Below, piece after piece: positions 56,439-64,000 of a stretch of DNA of 64,000 bases (position 1 is the stretch's first letter; every line of letters starts with the position of its first letter). Source of the stretch: JAWKIW01 sp046331175 (lineage in GTDB: Bacteria; Actinomycetota; Acidimicrobiia; Acidimicrobiales; Acidimicrobilacustridaceae); the NCBI GenBank assembly GCA_046331175.1, contig JAXLRI010000006.1, forward strand, positions 186,001 to 250,000, given 5' to 3'. Under the pieces are notes generated by a model, which saw only the letters and a program-made list of their open reading frames with translations, did no database searches and had not been told where the DNA came from. The position numbers and the translations under genes are program-made.

Positions 56439-57584
56439 CTAGGCCGGTCGGGTGGTCGTGGTCGACGTGGAGGTGGACGAGGTGGTGCTCGACGAGGTCG
56501 GCACCGTCACGGTCCGGGTCACGGTGACCGTGACCGTCTGCGGCGTCGTCGACGTCGTCGAGCTGGAGGTGGACGACGAGCTGGACGACGTCGACGAGCT
56601 GCTCGACGTGGTGGTCGACGACATGCGGTCGCGGACCTGGTTCACCGGCCTCAGGGTCAGGGCGGGGAGGTCGGGGACGGTCACGTCGACCGCCCCGCCG
56701 TCACCCCAGACGAGGCGCAGGATCCCGGCCTCGCCCGGGAAGGCGCCGGGCCGAGCCGCCAGCGCGCTGCGGCCCTGGCTCACCGTCGGCGCATCGACGA
56801 AGAGCTCGGCCGACGAGCCTGCGGCGTCGGCAGGGGGTGCGGTGGTCGCTCCGGCGAAGAAGCTCGCGCTGGTGAGACTCGGACCCCTGACCTGCAGGAC
56901 GCACTGCACCGAGCCGTCCATGTCGCGGTGCCCGAGCCGCAGCGTGACGTCGCCCTCCCCCGCCGGGCGGGTGGTCCCCGTCGAGCGGAGGACCGTCGTG
57001 CCCGACGAACCGGACGAACCGGGCGATCGCTCCAGGTCGGCGAACAGCTGGGAGACCGGGTACGGCGTGTCGTCGAGCCGCAAGTCGTCGAGCTTCATGC
57101 GCCCGTCGACCTTCTGGAACACGAGGTCGGTGACGAAGACCGTCGCAGGTGCTCCCGCGGGCCCCGAGGTCGAGGTCGTGGTGCTGGCGACGCCGCTGGG
57201 ACGGTCGCCGAGCTCGATGAAGCCCGCCGCCTGCCAGCGGTCGTTCCCGACCGGATCCAACCCGTCGATCTGGACGCGCACGTTGGGCGCCGCGCTCGGA
57301 CGCACCACGTAGGTGGAGCCCTCCGCCGCCGCGATGCTGTTCACGTCGCGGGCCCAGGCCGCCGTCAGCGCCGCCCCACCGCTCGACCGCTCGAGCGCCT
57401 TGCCGTCGTCGTTCACCGCCTTGGCCTGGAAGAACTCGACGGCGGCCGCCTTCGCGTCGGCCAGCTCGTCGGTCGAGCCGGCCAGCGACGTGGTCGTCCC
57501 GGTCCCCCTCGCCGCCGACGTCGAGGTGGTGGGGCTCGAGGCCTGGTCGTTCGTGCGGGCGCGGCGAACGAAGGGGTCTGACAT
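56439..57584 (-). CDS. Hypothetical protein with Ser/Thr-rich C-terminal tail
   Basis: 381 residues, family not recognised. Residues ~1-40 are polar and Ser/Thr-rich; ~45-160 form an alpha/beta domain (ADAKAAAVEFFQAKAVNDDGKALERSSGGAALTAAW at the start) like NTF2-type folds; ~200-310 are beta-rich. The last ~65 residues are almost all Ser/Thr with a VTVTVTRTVTVP insert. There is no signal peptide or sortase motif. AGGAG stands 6 nt before the ATG at 57584. The tail could be a glycosylated stalk, but export is not supported by the sequence. Confidence 0.65.
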   Translation of the reverse strand: MSDPFVRRARTNDQASSPTTSTSAARGTGTTTSLAGSTDELADAKAAAVEFFQAKAVNDDGKALERSSGGAALTAAWARDVNSIAAAEGSTYVVRPSAAPNVRVQIDGLDPVGNDRWQAAGFIELGDRPSGVASTTTSTSGPAGAPATVFVTDLVFQKVDGRMKLDDLRLDDTPYPVSQLFADLERSPGSSGSSGTTVLRSTGTTRPAGEGDVTLRLGHRDMDGSVQCVLQVRGPSLTSASFFAGATTAPPADAAGSSAELFVDAPTVSQGRSALAARPGAFPGEAGILRLVWGDGGAVDVTVPDLPALTLRPVNQVRDRMSSTTTSSSSSTSSSSSSTSSSTTSTTPQTVTVTVTRTVTVPTSSSTTSSTSTSTTTTRPA

Positions 57585-57667
57585 GACGAGCTCCTGAGGT
57601 TCGTCCGACCAGGTGGGCGCCGCTCGTGGTCCCGCGCCGTGTCCCTACCCCGGTCCACCGCCGTCCA

Positions 57668-57694
57668 GCCGCGACCGGCACCGCCGGTCGCGGC
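57668..57694 (-). terminator. Stem-loop after the hypothetical gene at 57698-58423
   Basis: GCCGCGACCGGC and GCCGGTCGCGGC form a perfect 12-bp stem around ACC, 3 bp from the stop codon of that gene. Confidence 0.65.
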
Positions 57695-57697
57695 CGA

Positions 57698-58423
57698 TCA
57701 GGTCGGCCCGGCCGGGGGGAGGAGGGCGAGTGCCTCTTCGAGCGCGGCCCGCACCTCGTCGGTGAACGGCGCCACGACGTGGGGAGCCGCTCCCCCGGTG
57801 CCCATCGACACCGCCGCCCCCGACGCGAACACCTCGCGGAACATCCGGCGGCAGGCATCGCCCTCGTCGGAGAAGCGAGCCGAGACCCGGAACACCCCGC
57901 GCTCCTCGGCGCCGACCACCCACCACCCGTCCTGCCGGCGCAGCTGCGGCACGAGCTCCCCCGGCGACGGCAGGCCGTCGACGCCCTCGACCCAGTAGCG
58001 GCCCTCGGGCTCGAGCCCGAGGCTCCGCAGCCGCTCGACGAGGTCCCAGCGATCGCCGCCGAGCTCCCCCTCGGGTCGGACCAGGAGCACCGCGGTGCGC
58101 AGCAGCGCGCCCCGACGCACGTGCGCCTGGATGCGCGCCCACTCCTCGGCACCCCAGTGCCGCTCGGCCACGACCGATCCGAGGCGGTCGAAGACGTGGT
58201 CGACCGCCGGCTCCATCGTCTCGTAGCGGCGCTGCACCACCCACGCGCCGGTCGGGTCGAGCAGCTCGACGAGCGACCGGCCCTCGGCATCGACCGACCC
58301 GACGCGCAGTGCGCCCTCGACCGGAGCCGGCTCGTGCCTCCCGACGACGATCCCCTCGCCGCGCACCAACGTGCCGTCGCGCTCCCACCGTTGCACGGTG
58401 GTGGTCAGCAGGTCGAGGTCCAC
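57698..58423 (-). CDS. Hypothetical cytoplasmic protein
   Basis: 241 residues, not recognised. It has two parts: a beta-rich N-terminal half (EGIVVGRHEPAPVEGALRVGSVDAEGRSLVELLDPTGAWVVQRRYET) and an alpha/beta second half with short repeats around GRYWVEGVDGLPSPGELVPQLRRQDGWWVVGAEERG. No signal peptide or membrane helix. GTG at 58423 is chosen because CATGCT, a leaderless-type -10, lies 6 nt upstream; an in-frame GTG at 58459 also exists. Codon use matches its neighbours. Confidence 0.6.
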   Translation of the reverse strand: MDLDLLTTTVQRWERDGTLVRGEGIVVGRHEPAPVEGALRVGSVDAEGRSLVELLDPTGAWVVQRRYETMEPAVDHVFDRLGSVVAERHWGAEEWARIQAHVRRGALLRTAVLLVRPEGELGGDRWDLVERLRSLGLEPEGRYWVEGVDGLPSPGELVPQLRRQDGWWVVGAEERGVFRVSARFSDEGDACRRMFREVFASGAAVSMGTGGAAPHVVAPFTDEVRAALEEALALLPPAGPT

Positions 58424-58529
58424 CGTCCCAGCATGGCGGACGAACGCCGCGCCGATCACGGGCGACCGGCGACCGACGCCACGGCTCGATCACCCGAGCC
58501 GTCGGCCAACCGGCCCGGCCGTCCGCCGA

Positions 58530-59705
58530 TCAGCCGGGCGGCGGGCCGAGCCGCTCGGGCGGCGGACGCAGGCCCCGGTACATGGCGAGGTGCAGGTAGA
58601 GGTCGAAGAGCAGCGGCTGCACGACCCGGTGCGGGACGCGGAAGGTGCGGCCGTTGGGCTGGAACACCACGAGGCCGTCGTCTTGGGGACCGAGGATCGA
58701 ACCCCACCGGTGCTCGGGCGCCTTGAAGAACCGCATGCGCCCTTCGCGGCCGGTCAGGACGGCGCGCACGTTGCTCGCCACGACGAGGAAGCCCCAGTTG
58801 CGCGCCGAGCTGCGGTTCGGGTCGCTGGCGGCGACGTCGCCGACGGCGAAGACGTCGCGATGGCCGGGGACGCGCAGGTGCTCGTCGACCCGCACGAAGC
58901 CGTCGTCGTCGAGCAGCGCGGTGGGCAGGAAGTCGCTGTTGGGCCGAACTCGGCCGAGCGCCCACAGCACGACGTCGGCGGTGAAGGGCGGCTGCCCGGT
59001 GCTCCACTCGATCGGCTCGGTGGTGAGGCGATCACCGAGGAACCCGTCGGGCACCACGGCGCGGTGACCGGGGTGCTGGTGGACCCCGGCGACGCGCAGC
59101 TCGCGGGCGATGCGGCGCCGGACCCTCGGGTGGTAGTCGGGCAGCGGCTCGTCCCGGGCGAAGAAGAGGTGCACGTCCTTGTCGGGGTGGCGGGTGGCGA
59201 GGTTCACGGCGACGCTGGCGCCCGAGGCCCCACCGCCGACGATGGCGATGGTGCCCGCCGCGTCGAGCTGCGCCTGCACGTCGGCGAGGCCCGACTCGAC
59301 GGCGTCGAGGTCCTCCACCCGGTCGTGGCGCCAGAACCCGTTGCGCACGCCGGTGGCGATCACGAGCGCGTCGTACGGCTCGACGACCTCGGAGCCGTCG
59401 GCCTGCTCGACGCGGACCTCGTGCCCGTCGGGGTCGACGGCGGTGATGCGACCGTGGCGCACCTGCACCTGGTCGAGGCGGCGGAAGCGATCGAAGGGCA
59501 GGTAGTAGTTCCGGCGCCAGGCGTCGGGGTCGGCGAGCCGGGTGCCGAGCTCCTGGCCGCTCACGAGCGCCGGGCGCGTCGCCACGCCGACGACGTCGAA
59601 CCGACGCGCCAGCTGGACGCTGACCAGGAGCCCGGTGTCGCCCATGCCCGCCACGACGACCCGCGGCCGCGCCCTGGTCCCCCGTGCCGCCGCGCTCGTG
59701 TCCAC
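58530..59705 (-). CDS. NDH-2/AIF-like FAD-dependent pyridine nucleotide oxidoreductase
   Basis: 391 residues. An N-terminal FAD-binding motif (VVVAGMGDTGLLVSVQLAR), an NAD(P)-binding motif (TIAIVGGGASGASVAVNLATRHP) and a second FAD contact (HRDVFAVGDVAASD) give a two-dinucleotide fold. The absence of a CxxxxC redox pair and of a C-terminal membrane anchor separates it from disulfide reductases and typical NDH-2. Similarity to AIF/FSP1-like reductases is likely. GTG at 59705. Electron acceptor unknown. Confidence 0.82.
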   Translation of the reverse strand: MDTSAAARGTRARPRVVVAGMGDTGLLVSVQLARRFDVVGVATRPALVSGQELGTRLADPDAWRRNYYLPFDRFRRLDQVQVRHGRITAVDPDGHEVRVEQADGSEVVEPYDALVIATGVRNGFWRHDRVEDLDAVESGLADVQAQLDAAGTIAIVGGGASGASVAVNLATRHPDKDVHLFFARDEPLPDYHPRVRRRIARELRVAGVHQHPGHRAVVPDGFLGDRLTTEPIEWSTGQPPFTADVVLWALGRVRPNSDFLPTALLDDDGFVRVDEHLRVPGHRDVFAVGDVAASDPNRSSARNWGFLVVASNVRAVLTGREGRMRFFKAPEHRWGSILGPQDDGLVVFQPNGRTFRVPHRVVQPLLFDLYLHLAMYRGLRPPPERLGPPPG

Positions 59706-59788
59706 GCCGACAGGCTACGGCGGGCCGGCCCCGGCGACGGCACCCAGGGAGGGGCCGGCGACCCATCGCGACCGGCGGTGCGCCCCGT

Positions 59789-60214
59789 TCAGGGGTTGGG
59801 CGTCGGCGCCCACTCGCTGACGTTGGTCGAGTACGGCGCCTGGTGGGGCAGGGCGCCGGTGGCCGCCATCGCCGCCATCTGCTGCTTGGCGTAGTCGGTG
59901 ACCGGCTCGGCCCAGACGGCGGTGCCGTAGGCGCAGATCTCGCTCCACTGGCCGATGGCACCGGAGTCGAAGCGCATCGAGATGATGGCGTTGCCACCCA
60001 GGCGACGGCCCTGGTCGACCATCCGGGCCATGGCCTCGTTCCGGCTCTGGCTGAGCAGCTGGGTGAACTCGGGGATCTCACCGCCGCCGATCGAGCGGAA
60101 GCCGGCGATGCAGCCGGCACCGATGTTGCGCGACCGCACGGTGAGGCCGAACACCTCGCCGAGCACCGCGGTGACGTCGTAGCCGGGCAGGTCGATGGAA
60201 GTCGTGATGAGCAT
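59789..60214 (-). CDS. YbjQ-family (UPF0145, heavy-metal-binding-like) protein
   Basis: 141 residues; the family is ~105, so a C-terminal ~35-residue extension (YAKQQMAAMAATGALPHQAPYSTNVSEWAPTPNP) is added. MLITTSIDLPGYDVTAVLGEVFGLTVRSRNIGAGCIAGFRSIGGGEIPEFTQLL and LGGNAIISMRFDS are typical YbjQ motifs. The family forms pentamers; its function is not established. ATG at 60214. Confidence 0.88.
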   Translation of the reverse strand: MLITTSIDLPGYDVTAVLGEVFGLTVRSRNIGAGCIAGFRSIGGGEIPEFTQLLSQSRNEAMARMVDQGRRLGGNAIISMRFDSGAIGQWSEICAYGTAVWAEPVTDYAKQQMAAMAATGALPHQAPYSTNVSEWAPTPNP

Positions 60215-60322
60215 GACCGCACCGTAACGGCCGTCCCGGTCGCCGTCCCCGGGGAGTCGTCGCCCCGCGTCGGGTCTCGACCCCGGCGGCGCGACCTCCG
60301 GGTTGGACGCCGACGGCGCGGC

Positions 60323-61057
60323 TCAGGGCTCGACGTCGCCCGGCAGCCAGCGAGCCGCGACCAAGCCGGTCAGCTGCTCGGAGCCGAACCCGAGCGAGGC
60401 CCGCAGGTCGGGTTCGGGATCGACGCCGCGGTGGCGCGCGGCCTCCAACAGGGCCTCGACGCCGAGGATGGCATCGCGCCAGTCGAGGCCGCCGTCGGCC
60501 GCGGCCGTCGCCCAGAGGCCCCACGCCACCCACTCGGGGCCACCACCCTCGCGGAGCTCGCGCGCCGCCCGGCCGAGCTGGCCGTCGACGTACCAGCGAA
60601 CCTTCGGGCACACCGCGAGGGCCTCGTGCAGCGCCTCGCGACGGGGTGCCGGACCCCTCCGGTAGGCGCGCACGAGCGAGACCGCCACCGCTCGGGCCTC
60701 GTCGTCGTCGACGGAGAACCGCTGCCGCAGCCGGCGCTCGGCACCGAGCAGCTCGTCGAACAGCGGACCGAGCCCGGCGTCGACGGCCGCGAGGCGGGCC
60801 AGGTCGCCGGCGGGATCGAGGGCGAACGAACCGGCGTCCTCCCGCACCTCGGCGGCCAGACCCAACGCCCGGAGGGCGAGCACGTGGCGACCGGCCTCGG
60901 CGGCGTCGACCTGGACGCGGAGGGCCGTCGGCGCACCATGCATGGCCCGGTCGGCGTCGGCCGCACCCCAGCCGGTCACGGCGCGGACCGCATCGAGGGC
61001 CGCCCACCCTCCACTCGACCCCGAGGGCACCGGTTCGGTCAGCCACACCTCGGCCAC
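60323..61057 (-). CDS. Hypothetical alpha-helical protein
   Basis: 244 residues, Ala/Arg/Leu-rich and largely helical. I see no known motif; a Cys in LAVCPKVRWYVDGQLG and a Trp-rich stretch (PEWVAWGLWATAAADGGLDWRDAILGVEALLEAA) are the most distinctive parts. No signal peptide or membrane segment. ATG at 61057. A CRP-like palindrome lies ~45 bp upstream. Confidence 0.6.
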   Translation of the reverse strand: MAEVWLTEPVPSGSSGGWAALDAVRAVTGWGAADADRAMHGAPTALRVQVDAAEAGRHVLALRALGLAAEVREDAGSFALDPAGDLARLAAVDAGLGPLFDELLGAERRLRQRFSVDDDEARAVAVSLVRAYRRGPAPRREALHEALAVCPKVRWYVDGQLGRAARELREGGGPEWVAWGLWATAAADGGLDWRDAILGVEALLEAARHRGVDPEPDLRASLGFGSEQLTGLVAARWLPGDVEP

Positions 61058-61100
61058 CGGACGACCCTAGCCACGGCGGCGGCGACGATCCCCCGGGCCA

Positions 61101-61116
61101 CGTGATCGACGTCACA
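61101..61116. promoter_or_regulatory. CRP/GlxR-like site candidate
   Basis: CGTGATCGACGTCACA matches TGTGA-N6-TCACA at 9 of 10 fixed positions. It lies 44 bp upstream of the minus-strand hypothetical gene and ~140 bp before the plus-strand gene at 61254. Confidence 0.5.
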
Positions 61117-61253
61117 GGTGCCCGACCCGACGTCCTCGACACCAGAAGACCGATGCTGGAACCCGTCGCCGCCGGAACGGTTCGCTGGGACGGTTCGGCG
61201 ACGACGTCGACCCGAAGCGGCCGACGACCGAGCTCCCGACCGAGGAGGACGAC

Positions 61254-61544
61254 GTGGCGAACCCCGGAGCCCTGGCGATCGTGTCCCCCGCCCTGCTCGT
61301 CGTGGTGGTCGGGCTGTGGCTCGCCACGCGACTCGTCGGCCGAACCGCCCCGGCGACCCGGCCGGCCGTCGTCGCCGCCTCCCACCGCGAGGTGCTGCAG
61401 CGGTACCGATCCCCCGCCGCCTCCACGGCGACGGCGCCGGCCCGGCTGGTCAGCGTCCCCGCCGGCGACGCTGGTGCGAACCGGGTCATCCCGTCGCCGA
61501 TGCCCGACGAGGGCTTCGAGGCCGACCGGCGCGAGGTCGCCTGA
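61254..61544 (+). CDS. Small single-pass membrane protein
   Basis: 96 residues. One hydrophobic helix (LAIVSPALLVVVVGLWLATRLV, residues ~7-28) is followed by a polar Ala/Arg/Pro tail that ends acidic. No family is recognised. GAGGAGG with 5-nt spacing before the GTG makes translation likely. It stands alone between divergent and following genes. Confidence 0.55.
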   Translation: MANPGALAIVSPALLVVVVGLWLATRLVGRTAPATRPAVVAASHREVLQRYRSPAASTATAPARLVSVPAGDAGANRVIPSPMPDEGFEADRREVA

Positions 61545-61677
61545 GCACGACGGTCGCACGGCGGTCGCTCACCGATCCCGAGCCAACGCCGGTGCCCACA
61601 GCCCGGTCGCCGACCACCAGCCGGAGCAGGTCCGGGCACTCGGGTCGGACCGGCGAGCCATCTGCCAGCCTGGGGTG

Positions 61678-62004
61678 ATGGCAGGCGAGCACGACCACGC
61701 GCCGAGCCCTCCGGCGGCTGCGACCACCCCCTTCGCCGCCGCCGTGTACGCCGTGCTGCTCGCCCTCGAGCCCGGCGACGTCGTGACCTACGGGGAGGTG
61801 GCCGCCGAGGCGGGCCGCCCGGGAGCGGCCCGCGCCGTCGGGAACCTCCTGGCCGACGGACCGACGCGCGGGGTCGACGCGCCCTGGTGGCGGGTCGTCA
61901 CCGCCTCGGGCCGCCTCGTGCCCGGGCACGAGGCCGAGCAGGCGCGCCGGCTCCGCGCCGAAGGGGTGGCCGTGCGCGACCGGCACGTCCGACCCACCCG
62001 GTGA
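61678..62004 (+). CDS. Alkyltransferase-like (ATL) protein of the MGMT family
   Basis: 108 residues: the DNA-binding domain of O6-alkylguanine transferases (FAAAVYAVLLALEPGDVVTYGEVAAEAGRPGAARAVGNLL). The active-site PCHRV is replaced by PWWRVV, so the alkyl-accepting Cys is absent. ATL proteins recognise O6-alkylguanine and hand it to nucleotide excision repair. ATG at 61678 is chosen as the start nearest the family N-terminus. Confidence 0.9.
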   Translation: MAGEHDHAPSPPAAATTPFAAAVYAVLLALEPGDVVTYGEVAAEAGRPGAARAVGNLLADGPTRGVDAPWWRVVTASGRLVPGHEAEQARRLRAEGVAVRDRHVRPTR

Positions 62005-62035
62005 CCACGACGGATCGTTGTGCGACGATGCCGAG

Positions 62036-62521
62036 ATGAGCCGCTGGGACGACGTCGTGACCGAAGCACCCGAGCTGGCCGCCTTCGTGCGCCGACGCAT
62101 CGAGGACCACGGCCTCGCCCTGCTCGCCACGCTGCGGGCCGACGGCGCCCCGCGCATCAGCGGCGTCGAGCCCCTCTTCCACGACGGCCAGCTCTGGTTC
62201 GGGATGATGCCGGGCTCGCGCAAGGGAGCCGACCTGCGCCGCGACCCGCGGTTCGCCCTCCACGGCGCGACCGTCGACAAGGACGTGAAGGAGGGCGACG
62301 TGAAGCTCTCCGGTCGGGCCCGGCTCGTGACCGACGAAGGCGCCAAGGCGGGCTTCCTCACCGCCTTCGCCGCCCACACCGGCTACAGCCCGCCACCCGG
62401 CGAGTTCGACCTGTTCGTCGCCGAGGTCACCGACCTCACAAGCATCCGTCCCGCGACCGACCACCTCGTGATCGAGACCTGGGTCGAGGGTCGCGGCACC
62501 GACCGCATCGAGCGTCGCTGA
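62036..62521 (+). CDS. Pyridoxamine 5'-phosphate oxidase-fold (PPOX) protein
   Basis: 161 residues of the split-barrel flavin/F420 family: AFVRRRIEDHGLALLATLRADGAPRISGVEPLFHDGQLWFGMM, then GSRKGADLRRDPRFALH, and KLSGRARLV. The cofactor (FMN, F420 or heme) cannot be read from the sequence. ATG at 62036 lies 6 nt after GACGAT, a leaderless-type -10; an in-frame start at 62018 is possible. It starts 31 bp after the ATL gene. Confidence 0.82.
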   Translation: MSRWDDVVTEAPELAAFVRRRIEDHGLALLATLRADGAPRISGVEPLFHDGQLWFGMMPGSRKGADLRRDPRFALHGATVDKDVKEGDVKLSGRARLVTDEGAKAGFLTAFAAHTGYSPPPGEFDLFVAEVTDLTSIRPATDHLVIETWVEGRGTDRIERR

Positions 62522-62589
62522 GCCGACCGCCTGCCGCGCACCTCGCTCGGCGACGCCACGCCCACCCGGCGACCCGGCGACCCTCCCGA

Positions 62590-63951
62590 TCAGGCCGAGG
62601 CCGCGACCGGGGCCGCGGTGGGCGGGAACCGTCGGTGGGCGGCGATGCGCACGCCGATCGACGGCGCGAACCACAGGATCCACACCGGCCAGGACACGAC
62701 CAGGGCCACGGCGGCGGCGGCGAGGAAGCCGGCCGGCACGACGACGCTCGCCCGCCGCCACCAGCCCAGGTCGTCGTCGGACCACGCGGGGTCGACGAGG
62801 CGGTGGTGGCTGGTCGCGTGCCAGAGGCAGGCGGCGAGCGTGCCGGCCACGACGGCGTTGATCAACGAGAAGATCACCAGCGGCACGCCGAAGCGCTCGA
62901 AGCGCGAGATCAGCTCGGTGCCGAACGGGACGACCGCCACGGACAGCAGGTGCACCAGGTTCAGCACGAGCAGGGTGGTGTCGGCCCGCTGCACGATCCC
63001 GAAGTCGCGGCAGTGGTTGTTCCAGAAGATGCCGATGATCACGAAGCCCACCGCGTAGGCCACGGCCGGGTGGTTGCCGAGACCGAGCACGTAGCTGATC
63101 AGCTGGTCGTTCGTGGTGACGGCCTGGTCCTTCGGCAGCTTCAGGTGCACGACCAGCAACGTGATGGCGAAGGCGTAGACGTTGTCGCTGAAGGAGAGCA
63201 TCCGCTGCAGGTTGGCCAGGTCGCGAGCCGTGGCGTGGCCGGCCGCTCCGACGGAGCGGGCGCGACGAGCCGACGGGAGCGGGTCCTCCTCGTCGGGCTG
63301 GTCCTCCTCGGCCGACTCGGCCAGCTCCTCGTCGGCCGGCATCGGTCCGAGCCGCAGCCGCAGCCCGATCCGGGCGACCGGGAGCAGGCACCAGGACGCC
63401 ACGGTGAGGGGGATCGACACCATCGACGCCAGGGTCGCCAGCCCGAACACGACGGGCATGAGGGCCGCCCGCCACTGGTACAGCTGGAGGGCCCGGGGTG
63501 ACAGGGTCGCAGGCACGAGCTCGCGCCGCACGACGTGGCGCAGCATGAGCCAGTTGAAGACGCCGATGAGGGCGGCGTTGGCCGAGAAGACGAGGTACGC
63601 GGCGGGGAGGCCGTCGTAGTTCGCCAGCAGCTCGGTCGTGAACGGCGCCAGCACGACGAAGAAGAGCATCGCCAGGTTGCGCCACTGGAGCCCCCCGTCG
63701 GCCCGCACCACGATCTGGAAGGTGCGGTGGTGGCTGAGCCAGTAGAAGCCGATCACCACGAAGCCGGCGAGGAAGCTGATGTAGCGGGGCCACTCGTGCG
63801 AGAGGAACTCGAGCAGCAGGGTGTCGGCCGGCTCCTTGGTCGGCACCACGAAGCTCACCACCACGAGGGTGATGGCCACGGCGAAGACGCAGTCGCTGAA
63901 GCCGCGCAGGCGGTCGAGGTCCTCGTTGGACCGCGGCAGCGCGTCAGCCAC
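62590..63951 (-). CDS. Two-repeat TMEM175-type (DUF1211) cation channel
   Basis: 453 residues with two tandem ~200-residue repeats of six membrane helices each. The pore-helix motif RxxxFSD occurs twice: RLRGFSDCVFAVAIT (~residue 15) and RMLSFSDNVYAFAIT (~residue 255). A charged acidic linker (EELAESAEEDQPDEEDPLPSARRAR) joins them. Bacterial TMEM175 proteins are usually single repeats that form tetramers, while the two-repeat form is best known from vertebrate lysosomes. Potassium or proton leak across the cytoplasmic membrane is the probable role. GTG at 63951, 5 bp after the stop of the upstream partial gene. Confidence 0.87.
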   Translation of the reverse strand: MADALPRSNEDLDRLRGFSDCVFAVAITLVVVSFVVPTKEPADTLLLEFLSHEWPRYISFLAGFVVIGFYWLSHHRTFQIVVRADGGLQWRNLAMLFFVVLAPFTTELLANYDGLPAAYLVFSANAALIGVFNWLMLRHVVRRELVPATLSPRALQLYQWRAALMPVVFGLATLASMVSIPLTVASWCLLPVARIGLRLRLGPMPADEELAESAEEDQPDEEDPLPSARRARSVGAAGHATARDLANLQRMLSFSDNVYAFAITLLVVHLKLPKDQAVTTNDQLISYVLGLGNHPAVAYAVGFVIIGIFWNNHCRDFGIVQRADTTLLVLNLVHLLSVAVVPFGTELISRFERFGVPLVIFSLINAVVAGTLAACLWHATSHHRLVDPAWSDDDLGWWRRASVVVPAGFLAAAAVALVVSWPVWILWFAPSIGVRIAAHRRFPPTAAPVAASA

Positions 63952-63956
63952 GCCGC

Positions 63957-64000
63957 TCAACGCTTGGTGCGAGCCGGCTTGGAGAGGAGGCGCAGGAGCT
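63957..64000 (-). CDS. C-terminal end of an unidentified upstream gene
   Basis: The final 13 codons, reading LLRLLSKPARTKR then TGA (63957-63959), enter from the right edge. Too short to identify. The 5-bp gap to the TMEM175-type gene start suggests one operon. Confidence 0.45.
   Translation of the reverse strand, partial: LLRLLSKPARTKR

Noticed and set aside
1..64000. CRISPR arrays, rRNA genes, a replication origin or biosynthetic megasynthases.
   Set aside because: No regularly spaced short repeats, rRNA-like sequence, DnaA-box cluster or PKS/NRPS-type modules were seen.

Overview
This is about 64 kb of very GC-rich DNA (roughly 73-75% by eye) with actinobacterial features. These include many GTG starts, candidate leaderless promoters (a TAnnnT-like -10 box 6-8 nt before the start codon), HelD, a DtxR-type iron regulator, a deazaflavin (F420)-type nitroreductase, a RipA-like NlpC/P60 hydrolase, a class E-like sortase and P-II/Amt operons. 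An Acidimicrobiia-like organism (Iamia/Ilumatobacter type) is my best guess. It rests on gene style and on the unusual Lnt active site, not on a marker gene.

Layout. 1-2.6 kb: start of an Lhr-type helicase, a GT87 mannosyltransferase-like protein and a DtxR-family regulator. 2.6-6.4 kb: an iron-uptake operon (FTR1/EfeU permease, two cupredoxin lipoproteins, MFS exporter) behind a DtxR-like palindrome. 6.5-12.8 kb: a repeat-rich lipoprotein, HelD, and a CstB-like persulfide dioxygenase-rhodanese preceded by a CsoR/CstR-type palindrome. 12.8-16 kb: a Zur-boxed zinc ABC transporter. 16-19.6 kb: hemE followed by a single gene fusing ferrochelatase to the HemY-type oxidase. 19.7-28.5 kb: envelope and housekeeping genes (NlpC/P60, sortase, SDRs, Clp-N/HTH protein with twin operators, Lnt with Ser in place of the catalytic Cys, Dtd). 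28.7-32.2 kb: an overlapping glycosyltransferase / methyltransferase / cyclase-like cassette followed by 71-bp tandem repeats. 32.2-38.9 kb: FtsX-type permease, methyltransferase, GtrA, GH1 glucosidase, NhaA. 38.9-48.1 kb: two glnK-amt operons sharing one promoter architecture, a split Mg-type NRAMP/MgtE_N pair, a lone winged-helix regulator and a KdpDE-like two-component pair.

48.4-53.0 kb is a degraded mobile island. A tRNA-Ala(TGC) gene is intact on the left, and a 49-bp copy of its 3' half marks the right end. Between them lie an IS481-family element, an IS3-family element, a restriction-endonuclease-like gene cut by the IS3 end, and an intact vsr. No integrase or DNA methyltransferase remains. 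Base composition drops visibly inside it.

53.0-64.0 kb: paired AIM24-family zinc-ribbon proteins, a TetR regulator divergent from a sterol-desaturase-like membrane enzyme with a perfect 22-bp palindrome between them, an NDH-2-like flavoprotein, YbjQ, an alkyltransferase-like protein, a PPOX-fold protein and a two-repeat TMEM175-type channel.

Taken together, the window is rich in metal and nitrogen homeostasis (Fe, Zn, probably Mg, ammonium), each with a recognisable operator. The least explained parts are the shared four-site P-II promoters with the lone winged-helix protein, the glycosyltransferase/methyltransferase/cyclase cassette with its tandem repeats, and the truncated restriction island.
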